The position numbers and the translations under genes were made by a program. From Erythrobacter sp. (GTDB lineage Bacteria > Pseudomonadota > Alphaproteobacteria > Sphingomonadales > Sphingomonadaceae), in the NCBI GenBank assembly GCA_019739335.1, contig CP073261.1:1618818-1682817 (forward strand): a stretch of 64,000 nucleotides of DNA. The letters run 5' to 3'. Shown here in pieces: positions 8,711 through 17,442 of this stretch; position 1 is the stretch's first letter, and every line of letters begins with the position of its first letter. The notes under the pieces were generated by a model, which saw only the letters and a program-made list of their open reading frames with translations, made no database searches and was not told where the DNA came from.

Positions 8711-9697
8711 TCACACCCTCCCCAAATCGCCTTTGCCGATAGTCCCACTCGCCATTTCGAGCATAGCGTCCAGGCTCTTCTTCGCGGCCAGTCGCAGGCT
8801 TTCCTCGATCTCGATACGTGGTTCGAGATCGCGCAGGCACAGGTACAGCTTTTCGAGATTGTTGAGCGCCATATAGGGGCAAATATTGCAGTTGCAGTTG
8901 CCGTCCGCGCCCGGTGCGCCGATGAAATTCTTTTCCGGCAGCGCCTTTTCCATCTGGTGGATGATGTGCGGCTCGGTCGCCACGATCAGCGTGTCGCCGG
9001 GGAAAGTACGCGCGAAGGTGAGGATGCCAGAAGTCGAGCCGACGTAATCGGCATGATCGACGATGTGCGGCGGGCATTCGGGATGCGCGGCCACCGGCGC
9101 ATCGGGGTGCTGCGCCTTCAGCTTGAGCAGTTCCTTTTCGCTGAACGCCTCGTGGACGATGCACACGCCCGGCCACAACAGCATTTCGCGATCGAACTTG
9201 CGGTTGAGGTAGCCACCCAGGTGCCGGTCCGGTCCGAAGATGATCTTCTGGTCCTTGGGGATCTGCGACAGGATGGTTTCCGCAGACGAGCTTGTGACGA
9301 TCACGTCGCTCAGCGCCTTCACCTCGGTCGAACAATTGATGTAGGTCAGCGCGATATGATCGGGATGCTTTTCGCGGAAGGCGCGGAATTTCTCCGGCGG
9401 GCAGGAATCCTCCAGCGAACAGCCGGCGTCCATATCCGGCAGCACCACGATCTTTTCGGGTGAGAGGATCTTGGCCGTATCGGCCATGAACTTGACCCCG
9501 CAAAAGGCGATCACATCGGCATCGGTTTCCGCCGCCTTCTTCGACAGTTCCAGTGAATCGCCGACGAAATCGGCGAGGTCCTGCAATTCGGGCTTCTGGT
9601 AATAGTGCGCGAGGATGACGGCGTTGCGCTCCTTGCGCAGGCGGTCGATCTCGGCGCGCAGGTCAAGCCCTGCAAGGCTGGTGGGCTGGTCGGTCAT
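8711..9697 (-). CDS. nadA: Quinolinate synthase NadA
   Basis: This 328-residue iron-sulfur enzyme condenses iminoaspartate and dihydroxyacetone phosphate to quinolinate for NAD synthesis. Candidate [4Fe-4S] ligands are Cys in FCGVKFMADTAK, Cys in AHPECPP, and Cys in the C-terminal NCNCNICPYMALN. Other family blocks are AHYYQKPELQDLADFVGDS and FGPDRHLGGYL. It is cytoplasmic. nadB and nadC are not next to it. It converges on thiD with a gap of about 60 bases and stands alone on its strand. Confidence 0.96.
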   Translation of the reverse strand: MTDQPTSLAGLDLRAEIDRLRKERNAVILAHYYQKPELQDLADFVGDSLELSKKAAETDADVIAFCGVKFMADTAKILSPEKIVVLPDMDAGCSLEDSCPPEKFRAFREKHPDHIALTYINCSTEVKALSDVIVTSSSAETILSQIPKDQKIIFGPDRHLGGYLNRKFDREMLLWPGVCIVHEAFSEKELLKLKAQHPDAPVAAHPECPPHIVDHADYVGSTSGILTFARTFPGDTLIVATEPHIIHQMEKALPEKNFIGAPGADGNCNCNICPYMALNNLEKLYLCLRDLEPRIEIEESLRLAAKKSLDAMLEMASGTIGKGDLGRV

Positions 9698-9734
9698 GCG
9701 TGGGAGATAGGCGGCAAGGGAGTGGACAGCAACA

Positions 9735-10517
9735 TCAAAGGGGCGGGAAGAACGCTTCCAAAGGCCGCTGTGCCCCCGCTGTGCCTTCGATGAACCACAG
9801 CGTAAATTGCTCGCCCAAGGCGCTGTAGGCGAACAGGTCAGCCACGATCTGGATCGCGATCACGGTGCCGATCCCCACCAGCCACGCCGGATGCACCGCG
9901 CCGTAGCGGCGCTTGTCCGCCAGCGCGCCGGTGCCCATGAACAGCAGCGCCGGGAGCACGGCGGTGAGGTACCACACATAAGGGATCAGCAAGGGCGCGG
10001 GGACCAGCCGTCCGACCCCCGGCCCGGTGAGCATGGCGAAAGCGCAGAACAGCAGCCGCCGGTGCCAGCCGGTGTTGCGGCGGACCACGATGGCCGCACT
10101 CGCCAGTCCGGCGAAACCGAGCAGGTGCAGCGGATTGCTGATCAGGAACTGGTTCACGTCGAAGAACGGCGGCCCGCCGTGCGACTGGATCGAATAGCGG
10201 GTGATGAGCAGCCCCATGGTGACCACCGCTGGGATCATCAGCACCGACAGCCAGCCCAGTTGCCGATGCAGCGCCACGTGGTTCAGGAAAATAAGACTGT
10301 TCTGCGCCAGATAAAGTCCGATCCAGCCGAGCATCACGGCAGCGTGCAGATGCACCAGCAGCGGCGCGGCGAAACTGGATCGGCCCGTCGCGATGTTCAG
10401 CGTGAACCCGGCGAGGATCGTCGCCGACATGACGCAGGCCATGATGAGGAAAAAGGTCGCTTCGCCGCGATCCTGTGCGCCGGAAAACGGTCTACTTGAA
10501 GTTTGCCTGGTTGCCAC
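9735..10517 (-). CDS. Multi-pass membrane protein of unknown function
   Basis: This is a 260-residue protein with about seven hydrophobic segments. Conserved-looking histidines occur in LVHLHAAVMLGWIGLYLAQN and in HVALHRQLGWLS, a pattern I have seen in uncharacterised sphingomonad membrane proteins. No function can be assigned; haem or metal binding through those histidines is only a thought. Start chosen at GTG 10517, which has AGGGGG six bases upstream. An in-frame GTG at 10556 would add 13 residues but lacks a ribosome-binding site. Confidence 0.7.
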   Translation of the reverse strand: MATRQTSSRPFSGAQDRGEATFFLIMACVMSATILAGFTLNIATGRSSFAAPLLVHLHAAVMLGWIGLYLAQNSLIFLNHVALHRQLGWLSVLMIPAVVTMGLLITRYSIQSHGGPPFFDVNQFLISNPLHLLGFAGLASAAIVVRRNTGWHRRLLFCAFAMLTGPGVGRLVPAPLLIPYVWYLTAVLPALLFMGTGALADKRRYGAVHPAWLVGIGTVIAIQIVADLFAYSALGEQFTLWFIEGTAGAQRPLEAFFPPL

Positions 10518-10571
10518 GGCCTGCCCCCTGCCGAACCTGTGGGGGCTCCTTACCACTTTACGGACTTCGGC

Positions 10572-11282
10572 TCAACTGCCGGGAGCAGGCTCCCCTTCGA
10601 AGCGGACGCTCACGGTGACATCGCCAAAGCCCGCGACTTGCAGGGGAATGGCGAGATTCTGCTGCACCGCCTCGCGCGCGGCGGTGCGGGCGAGCGCCAT
10701 GACTTCGGGGTTCTCCGCAAACTGGCGCGCGCTGCGTTCGGCGATCTGCGAATTGCTGCGGCTGAGCGAAGTCGAGGCGTCGCGGCTGACATAGATGCCA
10801 TCGGTGAAATAGCGCGCCGAAGCCTCATCCAGATTGGGCGTCGAGACGGTCAGTGCGGGCAGCACCACGTCGAGCGTGGCGCTGGCCTCGTCCCAGACGA
10901 AGTCGGCGCGGTCCATGGTGGACAGGTCGAGCCGGTATTCCACCGTCGCGGGCACGATCATCGCCTGCCGCGATTCCAGCGCGCCGATTTCCACCGGACC
11001 CAGACTGGGAGTGGATACGCTTTCGGCGACCACATCGAAGCGGCTGGAAAAGACCGTCAGCGAATTCTGCTTCTCGAAGGCGACCATCGCGCTGGCGACC
11101 ACGTCGCCTTCCTCTTGCGGCCCCCATTTCTCCCACGCGAGCCAGGCTAGTGCGACAGCCATCAGCGTTATGAGGACCCACAATGCCGGCGAAGCGGGGC
11201 GCAGCGCCGGTTCTCCGTAGGCGCGCGGTTGTTCGCGCAGGGTGGGGCGCAGGGTTTCGCTTTCTCTCAGCTGATCGACCAT
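10572..11282 (-). CDS. DUF4230 family membrane-anchored protein
   Basis: This 236-residue protein has one transmembrane anchor (about residues 34-51) and a large C-terminal domain with the DUF4230 pattern. That pattern includes FEKQNSLTVFSSRFDVV, a YRLDLSTMD strand, and a C-terminal half with YFTDGIYVSRDAS and AREAVQQNL. The family's function is unknown. The charged region before the anchor suggests the C-terminal domain is periplasmic. Its first 16 bases overlap the end of the upstream metallo-hydrolase gene, so the two are probably co-transcribed. Confidence 0.78.
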   Translation of the reverse strand: MVDQLRESETLRPTLREQPRAYGEPALRPASPALWVLITLMAVALAWLAWEKWGPQEEGDVVASAMVAFEKQNSLTVFSSRFDVVAESVSTPSLGPVEIGALESRQAMIVPATVEYRLDLSTMDRADFVWDEASATLDVVLPALTVSTPNLDEASARYFTDGIYVSRDASTSLSRSNSQIAERSARQFAENPEVMALARTAAREAVQQNLAIPLQVAGFGDVTVSVRFEGEPAPGS

Positions 11283-12190
11283 AGATCCCCCGAACGGCTG
11301 ACCTGGCCGCGGCGTTCCATATCGATGAGATGGGCGAGCACGCTCATCCCGGCGGCAGGCCAGAGGCGTTCGTCGACGCCCTTGTACATGACGGGGACCA
11401 TCTCCGAAATACCGAGTCCCCGCGCAGGCGAGGACCCCATGCCATTATCGCCTGAGGTCCCCGCCTGCGGGAGGATCCCGGAGGTGAGGAGCTTCGCAAT
11501 CTGCCTTTCCCGCGCGCGGCGGTGGCCGATCATGCCGCGCACCAGCTGGCGCGGCTTTTCGACGGAAGGGCCGTGGGCGGGATAGTAGATGCGATCCTCG
11601 CGATCGTAGAGCAGCGCCAGACTGGCCAGATAATCGCCCATATCGCCATCGGGCGGAACAACGACGCTGGTGGCCCAGCCCATCACGTGATCGCCGGTGA
11701 ACAACGCGCCGCTTTCCTCCAGCGCATAACACAAGTGGTTCGAGGTGTGCCCAGGCGTGGCGACGGCGGTAAGCGTCCAGCCGGTGCCCGAAATGGTCTC
11801 GCCGTCCACCAGCACTCGGTCCGGCGCGTAGCTGGTGTCGAAGGCCGCATCGAGCCGCGGCACATCGTCGGCCAGCGCCAGCGGCGCACAGCCAACAATC
11901 GGCGCGCCGGTCGCGGCGGCAAGCGGCGCAGCGGCGGGCGAATGGTCGCGGTGGGTGTGGGTACACATGATCGCGACCACCCTGCGGCTGCCAATCGCGC
12001 TGGTGAGCGCGGCAAGGTGCGCCGGATCGGCGGGACCGGGATCGATCACAGCCAAGTCGTCGGCACCCACCAGCCAGGTCTGGGTGCCGGTGTAGGTGAA
12101 AGGCGAGGGATTGGGCGCCAGCACCCGCGCCACCAGCGGTTCGACCTGATCGACAAGGCCGGTCGGCCAGGGTTGCGGGGGAATGGACAT
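11267..12190 (-). CDS. Metallo-beta-lactamase fold hydrolase
   Basis: This 307-residue MBL-fold protein resembles LACTB2 or glyoxalase-II-like hydrolases. The zinc-binding motif THTHRDHSP lies near residue 90, with TPGHTSNHLCYA and TGDHVMGWAT further on. A winged-helix-like C-terminal part (MSVLAHLIDMERRGQV) is typical of the LACTB2 group. Residues of about 237-259 have no place in that fold and are encoded by the palindromic repeat at 11414-11479, an apparent in-frame insertion. The substrate is unknown. Start ATG 12190; longer readings upstream run into repeat family A. Confidence 0.82.
   Translation of the reverse strand: MSIPPQPWPTGLVDQVEPLVARVLAPNPSPFTYTGTQTWLVGADDLAVIDPGPADPAHLAALTSAIGSRRVVAIMCTHTHRDHSPAAAPLAAATGAPIVGCAPLALADDVPRLDAAFDTSYAPDRVLVDGETISGTGWTLTAVATPGHTSNHLCYALEESGALFTGDHVMGWATSVVVPPDGDMGDYLASLALLYDREDRIYYPAHGPSVEKPRQLVRGMIGHRRARERQIAKLLTSGILPQAGTSGDNGMGSSPARGLGISEMVPVMYKGVDERLWPAAGMSVLAHLIDMERRGQVSRSGDLWSIS
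11414..11479. repeat. Palindromic repeat family B, copy 1, inside the MBL gene
   Basis: The sequence GAGTCCCCGCGCAGGCGAGG is followed about 30 bases later by its near-complement GGTCCCCGCCTGCGGGAGGAT, so the element can fold into hairpins. A related element lies in the mutase gene at 59762-59838. It is read through in frame by the metallo-hydrolase and contributes about 22 residues between the catalytic domain and the C-terminal winged-helix part. Confidence 0.75.
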
Positions 12191-12224
12191 GATCCCTTTA
12201 TGGTGATTGCCAATGTGCAAGTCA

Positions 12225-12314
12225 CTCCCCTCCCGCTTGCGGGAGGGGCCGGGGGTGGGCAAGAATGCGCAACAGACCCACCCCCAACCCCTCCCGCTAG
12301 CGGGAGGGGAGGAG
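12225..12314. repeat. Palindromic repeat family A, copy 1, upstream of glpK
   Basis: Two nested palindromes (CCCCTCCCGCTTGCGGGAGG and CCCCTCCCGCTAGCGGGAGG) face each other across a spacer. Each is continued by complementary G-rich and C-rich arms (GGGGGTGGGC and CCCACCCCC), so the whole element is a long inverted repeat of about 90 bases. Copies 2 and 3 are at 58154 and 61906. Its right end GGGAGGGGAGGAG lies directly before the glpK start and looks like that gene's ribosome-binding site. Confidence 0.92.
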
Positions 12315-12320
12315 ATTGTA

Positions 12321-13796
12321 ATGACCGACCCGTCCATCCTCGTGCTGGATGAAGGCACCACCAGCGCCCGCGCGATGCTGTTCGCGCGCGATGGGAGCTT
12401 GCGCGGCGTGGCGCAGGAGGAGCTGACACAGTTTTATCCGCAGTCAGGGTGGGTGGAGCACGACGCGGGAGAAATCTGGGCGAAGACGCTCGCCTGCGCC
12501 CAGGCGATGGTGGCTCAGGCCGGTGGGGCGGAAAATATCGCCGCGATCGGCATCACCAACCAGCGCGAGACTGTGGTGGCGTGGGACCGTAAGGCCGGAG
12601 AACCGCTTGCCCGCGCAATCGTCTGGCAGGATCGCCGCACTGCCGATTTCTGCTCCGAGCTCAAGGTGGCGGGGCACGAGGAGGCAGTTCAGCGCAAGAC
12701 TGGCCTGCTGCTCGATCCCTATTTCTCGGCTACCAAGATGCGCTGGCTGCTCGATCATGACGCGGCGGTAAAGTCTGCTGCGGCAGATGGCAGGCTGGCT
12801 TTCGGCACAGTCGAAAGCTGGCTGGTGTGGAATCTCACCGGCGGATCGCGGCATATTTCCGATGCCAGCAATGCCAGCCGCACGCTGCTGATGGCTCTTG
12901 ATGGGGCAGATTGGGACGAAGGCCTGTGCAACCTGTTTGGCGTGCCACGAACTGCGCTTCCCCGAGTGGTCGATTGCGCGGGCGAATTGGCCATGACCAA
13001 TCCCCATCTATTCGGCGCAAGCATTCCGATCGCCGGCATGGCAGGCGACCAGCAGGCGGCCACTATCGGCCAGGGCTGCCTCTCGCCGGGGCAGACTAAG
13101 GCTACCTACGGCACCGGGGCCTTCGTGCTGGGCAATACGGGCGCCAGCACCCCGCAATCGGAACACCGGATGCTCGGCACGGTGCTGCACCAGATCGAGG
13201 GCACAAGGCATTATGCCATCGAGGGTGCGGTGTTCGTCGCCGGGAGCCTGATGCAATACCTGCGAGACAGCCTCGGCTTGATCAGCAACGCGGCGGAGAC
13301 CGAGGCGCTGGCGCGATCGGTGCCGGACAATGGGGGGGTTGTAGTCGTGCCGGCGCTCTCCGGCCTTGGCGCGCCGCACTGGCTGCCGGAAGCGCGGGGG
13401 ATAATTTCCGGGCTTGGCTTCGATACCGGCCGCGCCCACATCGCCCGCGCTGCGCTCGAAGCGATGGCCCACCAGACCCGCGATCTTGCCACGGCCTTCG
13501 CTGCCGATGCCGCGCCTTGGAAATCGCTGCGGATCGACGGGGGCATGGCCGCCAACGACTGGATGGCGCAGGACATCGCCGACCTGCTCGATATCGAAGT
13601 CTGCCGTCCCGACTTCGTCGAAACGACTGCGCTTGGCGCCGCAATGCTGGCGGCAGTGGGCTGCGGCTGGCACGCGTCACTGGAGGAGGCGGCAGAGGCC
13701 ATGATCGGACCGGGGCGGACTTTTCTTCCGCAAATGGCCCCTGCAATTCGCGCAAAACGGCTAGCGCGCTGGAAGGCGGCGCTGGCGAGGATCTAG
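12321..13796 (+). CDS. glpK: Glycerol kinase GlpK
   Basis: This 491-residue FGGY-family kinase phosphorylates glycerol to glycerol-3-phosphate in the cytoplasm. It begins LVLDEGTTSARAMLFARDG and contains GITNQRETVVAWDR, AIVWQDRRT and ATYGTGAFVLGNTG, all standard GlpK blocks. The C-terminal ATPase motif is RIDGGMAANDWMAQ. The start ATG follows GGAGGAGATTGTA, where the purine tract is the end of repeat family A. No glpF or glpD is adjacent, so it stands as a single gene. Its stop overlaps that of the convergent rcdA-like gene by four bases. Confidence 0.95.
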   Translation: MTDPSILVLDEGTTSARAMLFARDGSLRGVAQEELTQFYPQSGWVEHDAGEIWAKTLACAQAMVAQAGGAENIAAIGITNQRETVVAWDRKAGEPLARAIVWQDRRTADFCSELKVAGHEEAVQRKTGLLLDPYFSATKMRWLLDHDAAVKSAAADGRLAFGTVESWLVWNLTGGSRHISDASNASRTLLMALDGADWDEGLCNLFGVPRTALPRVVDCAGELAMTNPHLFGASIPIAGMAGDQQAATIGQGCLSPGQTKATYGTGAFVLGNTGASTPQSEHRMLGTVLHQIEGTRHYAIEGAVFVAGSLMQYLRDSLGLISNAAETEALARSVPDNGGVVVVPALSGLGAPHWLPEARGIISGLGFDTGRAHIARAALEAMAHQTRDLATAFAADAAPWKSLRIDGGMAANDWMAQDIADLLDIEVCRPDFVETTALGAAMLAAVGCGWHASLEEAAEAMIGPGRTFLPQMAPAIRAKRLARWKAALARI

Positions 13797-14254
13797 CAGA
13801 ATGCCTGCCCCAGCCGCTCGCGCAAGCGATGCACGGCTTCGGGCTGCATATTGAATTGCGCGCGCCAGGCCCGATCGAGACGCTCTATCCTGGCATAGAG
13901 CGTGAGCGAGCGTTCCACCACGTCACGGATATAGAAATCGAGCAGGGCCACCTGCGCCCGGTCCGGATCGGGCTGGGCCGGCGGCAGGCGGCCGTGGCGG
14001 CGCAGCTGGAATTCCGAAAGATCGCCGGCAAAATGGGCCCGGTGGTTGAGCAGCCAGGCCATCGCATGCATCATCCGCGTGGTCGTTCGCAAAGCCTCGC
14101 AGGACAGTGCCACTCGCCGCGCATTTTCCTGTGCGCCGCGCGGTGCGCGCGTGTCTTCCAGCTCGAACACCATCCGCGCTTCCTCGGTCAGCGCGAGCGC
14201 GTCCTCGTAGAGAGCTTCTACAATCGCCGGGGTTATAGTTGCAGCTATGGCCAT
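13793..14254 (-). CDS. rcdA: DUF1465 / RcdA-like protein
   Basis: This is a 153-residue, all-helical-looking protein of the DUF1465 family, which includes RcdA of Caulobacter. RcdA is an adaptor delivering CtrA and other substrates to the ClpXP protease in cell-cycle control. Family-like blocks include LYEDALALTEEARMVFE, a SCEALRTTTRMMHAMAWLL segment and the C-terminal DVVERSLTLYARIERLD. The adaptor role here is inferred from the family; in sphingomonads it has not, to my knowledge, been shown for this gene. The ATG at 14254 is clear. Confidence 0.72.
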   Translation of the reverse strand: MAIAATITPAIVEALYEDALALTEEARMVFELEDTRAPRGAQENARRVALSCEALRTTTRMMHAMAWLLNHRAHFAGDLSEFQLRRHGRLPPAQPDPDRAQVALLDFYIRDVVERSLTLYARIERLDRAWRAQFNMQPEAVHRLRERLGQAFC

Positions 14255-14369
14255 GGAGGCGAGAGACTACGCCCGTTGCCTTCCCTGCGCCAGCAGCAAC
14301 AGGGTTAATCTCCGCAGCGAATTGGCTCTGTCCCGCGCGGGTACGGTTCACTGGTGGAATCTGCGCAGT

Positions 14370-14567
14370 TCAGGCGATGATATCGGGGGTGAGATAGTCT
14401 TCCAGAATTGCGATCTGGTCGCGCAGCAGCAGCTTGCGCTTCTTGAGGCGAGCGACCTGCAACTGATCGGGCCCGCCGGTTTCCAGCAGCGCGGCGATCG
14501 CGGTGTCGAGATCGCGGTGCTCGGTGCGCAGCGCCGCCAGCCGCTTGATGATTTCCTGCTCCGTCAC
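14370..14567 (-). CDS. YdcH-like small coiled-coil protein (DUF465)
   Basis: This 65-residue protein has two predicted helices likely to form a hairpin. It carries the DUF465/YdcH pattern: an N-terminal RLAALRTEHRDLDTAIAAL helix, then QVARLKKRKLLLRDQIAILE. It starts at GTG 14567. The function of the family is unknown. It is divergent from a second DUF465 gene at 14824, with about 255 bases between them that hold no recognisable gene. Confidence 0.8.
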   Translation of the reverse strand: MTEQEIIKRLAALRTEHRDLDTAIAALLETGGPDQLQVARLKKRKLLLRDQIAILEDYLTPDIIA

Positions 14568-14823
14568 GCCTGTGCGCCCACCGCTATTTCCCGACCCCTC
14601 ACGAACCTGTGCGGCCTATCAACTCCCGCCCGTCCGGGCACAAGGGCAATTCGTCGCCAGAGGATTTGGAGAATTAGGACTATTATGGTTTGATGACAAT
14701 TGCGCGGCGCTCGTCGCACCTGGCGAGTCGCCGCTTCGAAGCGGTCTTACAGGCTTTATCCGCCTCCCGGCCGCTCCATCAAAGGGCGGATTGGCCGCCC
14801 GCCAGAGGCAAGGAGACGAGCAG

Positions 14824-14979
14824 ATGGAATCTTCGCATGTCAGCGCCCTTCAGGAAAAGCACCGGGGCCTGGAAAGCCGGTTGAAGGAAGAAATGAACCG
14901 CCCGGCACCCAACGAAGTGACAATCCAGATGCTCAAGAAGCAAAAGCTGCGGATCAAGGAAGAAATCGCCCTGCATTAG
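14824..14979 (+). CDS. YdcH-like small coiled-coil protein (DUF465), second copy
   Basis: This is a 51-residue paralogue of the protein at 14370. It shows the same two-helix pattern: SALQEKHRGLESRLKEEMNR, then MLKKQKLRIKEEIALH. The ATG at 14824 is preceded by AAGGAGACGAGCAG, a good ribosome-binding site. Longer in-frame readings upstream lack family similarity. Its role is unknown; the divergent pairing of two DUF465 genes suggests an old duplication. ptsP follows 87 bases downstream on the same strand. Confidence 0.8.
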   Translation: MESSHVSALQEKHRGLESRLKEEMNRPAPNEVTIQMLKKQKLRIKEEIALH

Positions 14980-15066
14980 ATTCACTTGGATCCCTTCGGG
15001 TCGCACCGCAGGGACGATTTGCAAAAGCTGCGGCGTGCTATAGTCAAATAGCATGAGACCCATAGC

Positions 15067-17340
15067 ATGACCGCAGCTACCGCCGCCCGCTCGATCCTGA
15101 AGTCGCTGCATGAGGTAATGGCTTCGCGTACCCACGCGCAGGCCAAGCTGAACCAGGTGGTCGAGACCATCGGCGAAGCCCTCGATAGCGAGGTCTGCTC
15201 GGTCTACCTCCTGCGCGAGGGGATGCTGGAGCTTTACGCCACGCGCGGGCTGAACCAGGCCGCCGTCCATGTCACCAGGCTGGGGGTGGGCGAAGGGCTG
15301 ACCGGCACCATTGCGCAGAATATCGAGACGCTCAATCTCGACGAAGCCACCGCGCATCCCGAATTCCAGTACCGGCCCGAAACCGGCGAGGAGAAGTTCC
15401 ATTCCTTCGCCGGGGTGCCGATCGTCAGGCGCGAACGGGCCATCGGCGTCCTCACCGTCCAGCATGTCGAGTCGCGCCGCTACGAAGAAGTCGAGATCGA
15501 GGCCCTGCAGACAGTGGCGATGGTGCTCGCCGAACTGATCTACAGCGCCGGGCTGGTCGATGGCGAGGTTCTCAACGGCGCAGCCTCCGAGGCGCTTACC
15601 GGACAGCTGGTTTGCGACGGGCTGAAGCTGGTGGCCGGGCTGGCCATTGGCGAGGCGGTGTTCCACCAGCCGCGCATCCAGATCGAGCAGACAGTCGCCG
15701 AAGATACCGAGGCCGAGCGCCAGCGTGTCTATCTCGCCTTCGACAAGATGCGCGAACAGATCGATAATATGGCCAATCTGGCTGAATTCGGCGCAGGTGA
15801 GGAACACGAGCAGGTCCTCGCGACCTACAAGATGTTCGCTTACGACGAAGGCTGGAGCCGCCGTATCAACGAAGCGATCGATTCCGGCCTCACCGCCGAG
15901 GCCGCGATCGAGCGGGTGCAGCAACGCACCCGGATGCGGATGCGGGAAATCGCCGATCCTTTGTTGCAGGACCGGATGCACGATCTCGAAGATCTCGCCA
16001 ACCGGCTGATCCGCACGGTTTCCGGCCAACTCGGCACAGCGGCCCAGAAGGGGCTGACGCGCGATTCGATCCTTGTCGCCAAGAACCTCGGCCCGGCAGA
16101 ACTGCTGGAATACGACAAGCGGCGGCTGAAAGGGGTGGTGCTGGAAGAAGGCTCGCTCACCGCGCATGTGGTAATCGTGGCGCGGGCGATGGGGGTGCCG
16201 GTGGTCGGCCGTATCCGCAATCTGCGCGGGCAAGTGCGCGATGGCGATATGGTGCTGGTGGATGGCGATGCCGGCAAGGTGACGCTGCGACCCGGCCAGA
16301 GTGTGCTGTCCACCTTCGAAACGCGCTTCCTGCGCAGCCGCGAGAAGCAGGCCGCCTATGCGGAAATGCGCGATGTCGAGCCTTTCACCCGCGATGGCGA
16401 ACGCATCCAGGTGATGATGAACGCCGGTCTGAGAGACGATCTGGCGATGCTGGCGATGACCGGGGCGGACGGCATTGGACTTTATCGTACCGAATTCCAG
16501 TTCCTCGTGTCCTCCGCGCTTCCGGCGCGCGAAAAACAGGCGCGGCTCTATCGCGAAGTGCTCGATGCTGCGAAGGGCAAGAAGGTGATTTTCCGCACCG
16601 TCGATATCGGCGGTGACAAGTCGCTCCCCTATATTTCGAGCGCCAGCGCGCAGGAAGACGAGAACCCGGCGATGGGTTGGCGCGCGTTGCGGCTGGCGCT
16701 GGAGCGCGAAGGACTGATGAAGGCGCAGGCCCGCGCGCTGCTGGAAGGCGCGGCGGGGCGCGAATTGAACGTGATGTTCCCGATGGTTTCCGAACCGTGG
16801 GAATTCGACGCCGCCAAGGCCGTGTTCGATGGGCAGCTGGCGTGGATGAAGGAACGGCGCCGCCAGCTGCCCAGCGCGATCCGTTACGGGGTGATGCTGG
16901 AGGTCCCTTCGCTCGCCGAAACGCTCGATCTGCTGCTGCCGCGGCTGTCGTTCATTTCGATCGGTACCAACGATCTGACGCAATTCCTGTTCGCTGCCGA
17001 TCGCGCCAATCCAATGCTGGCGGAGCGCTACGACTGGGTCAGCCCTTCGATCCTGCGCTTCCTGGCGCGCGTGGTGCAGAACTGCGTGGGCCATCCGGTC
17101 GATCTGGGCGTGTGCGGGGAAATGGGTGGGCGAAGGCTGGAAGCACTGGCGCTGATCGGACTGGGCATCCGTCGCCTTTCGATCACGCCTGCCGGGGTCG
17201 GGCCGATCAAGGAACTGGTGCGCAAGGTCGATACCCGCGAGATCGGCGAAGCCATGCGCGGCTGGCTCGCCTCGCCCCCGCCGAATATGCGCAAGGCATT
17301 GCAGGATTGGGCCGGGGAGCGGGGTATCGAAGTGGATTAG
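15067..17340 (+). CDS. ptsP: PEP-protein phosphotransferase PtsP (enzyme I-Ntr)
   Basis: This 757-residue protein has an N-terminal GAF domain (about residues 1-160), then the enzyme I core. Phosphohistidine lies in GSLTAHVVIVARAMGVPVVG, and the PEP-binding barrel contains DGIGLYRTEFQFL, MVSEPWEF and ISIGTNDLTQFLFAADR. It autophosphorylates from PEP and feeds the nitrogen-type phosphotransferase relay (NPr, EIIA-Ntr), which is regulatory rather than sugar-transporting. The GAF domain probably senses glutamine or 2-oxoglutarate in related proteins. Partner genes ptsO and ptsN are not in the window. The ribosome-binding site is weak. Confidence 0.94.
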   Translation: MTAATAARSILKSLHEVMASRTHAQAKLNQVVETIGEALDSEVCSVYLLREGMLELYATRGLNQAAVHVTRLGVGEGLTGTIAQNIETLNLDEATAHPEFQYRPETGEEKFHSFAGVPIVRRERAIGVLTVQHVESRRYEEVEIEALQTVAMVLAELIYSAGLVDGEVLNGAASEALTGQLVCDGLKLVAGLAIGEAVFHQPRIQIEQTVAEDTEAERQRVYLAFDKMREQIDNMANLAEFGAGEEHEQVLATYKMFAYDEGWSRRINEAIDSGLTAEAAIERVQQRTRMRMREIADPLLQDRMHDLEDLANRLIRTVSGQLGTAAQKGLTRDSILVAKNLGPAELLEYDKRRLKGVVLEEGSLTAHVVIVARAMGVPVVGRIRNLRGQVRDGDMVLVDGDAGKVTLRPGQSVLSTFETRFLRSREKQAAYAEMRDVEPFTRDGERIQVMMNAGLRDDLAMLAMTGADGIGLYRTEFQFLVSSALPAREKQARLYREVLDAAKGKKVIFRTVDIGGDKSLPYISSASAQEDENPAMGWRALRLALEREGLMKAQARALLEGAAGRELNVMFPMVSEPWEFDAAKAVFDGQLAWMKERRRQLPSAIRYGVMLEVPSLAETLDLLLPRLSFISIGTNDLTQFLFAADRANPMLAERYDWVSPSILRFLARVVQNCVGHPVDLGVCGEMGGRRLEALALIGLGIRRLSITPAGVGPIKELVRKVDTREIGEAMRGWLASPPPNMRKALQDWAGERGIEVD

Positions 17341-17442
17341 TCGCTGTTGCGCTGCACAATGGCTTGACTCATAGGGTCTTGGCAGTGGAAATGCGCGCCA
17401 CCGGGTTCGCGCATAACCCAGCATCCCCCAGCTGGAACACAC

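Noticed and set aside
11267-12190. Frameshift in the metallo-hydrolase gene, suggested by its odd C-terminal text
   Set aside because: The frame is continuous and family similarity resumes after the odd segment, which coincides exactly with repeat family B.
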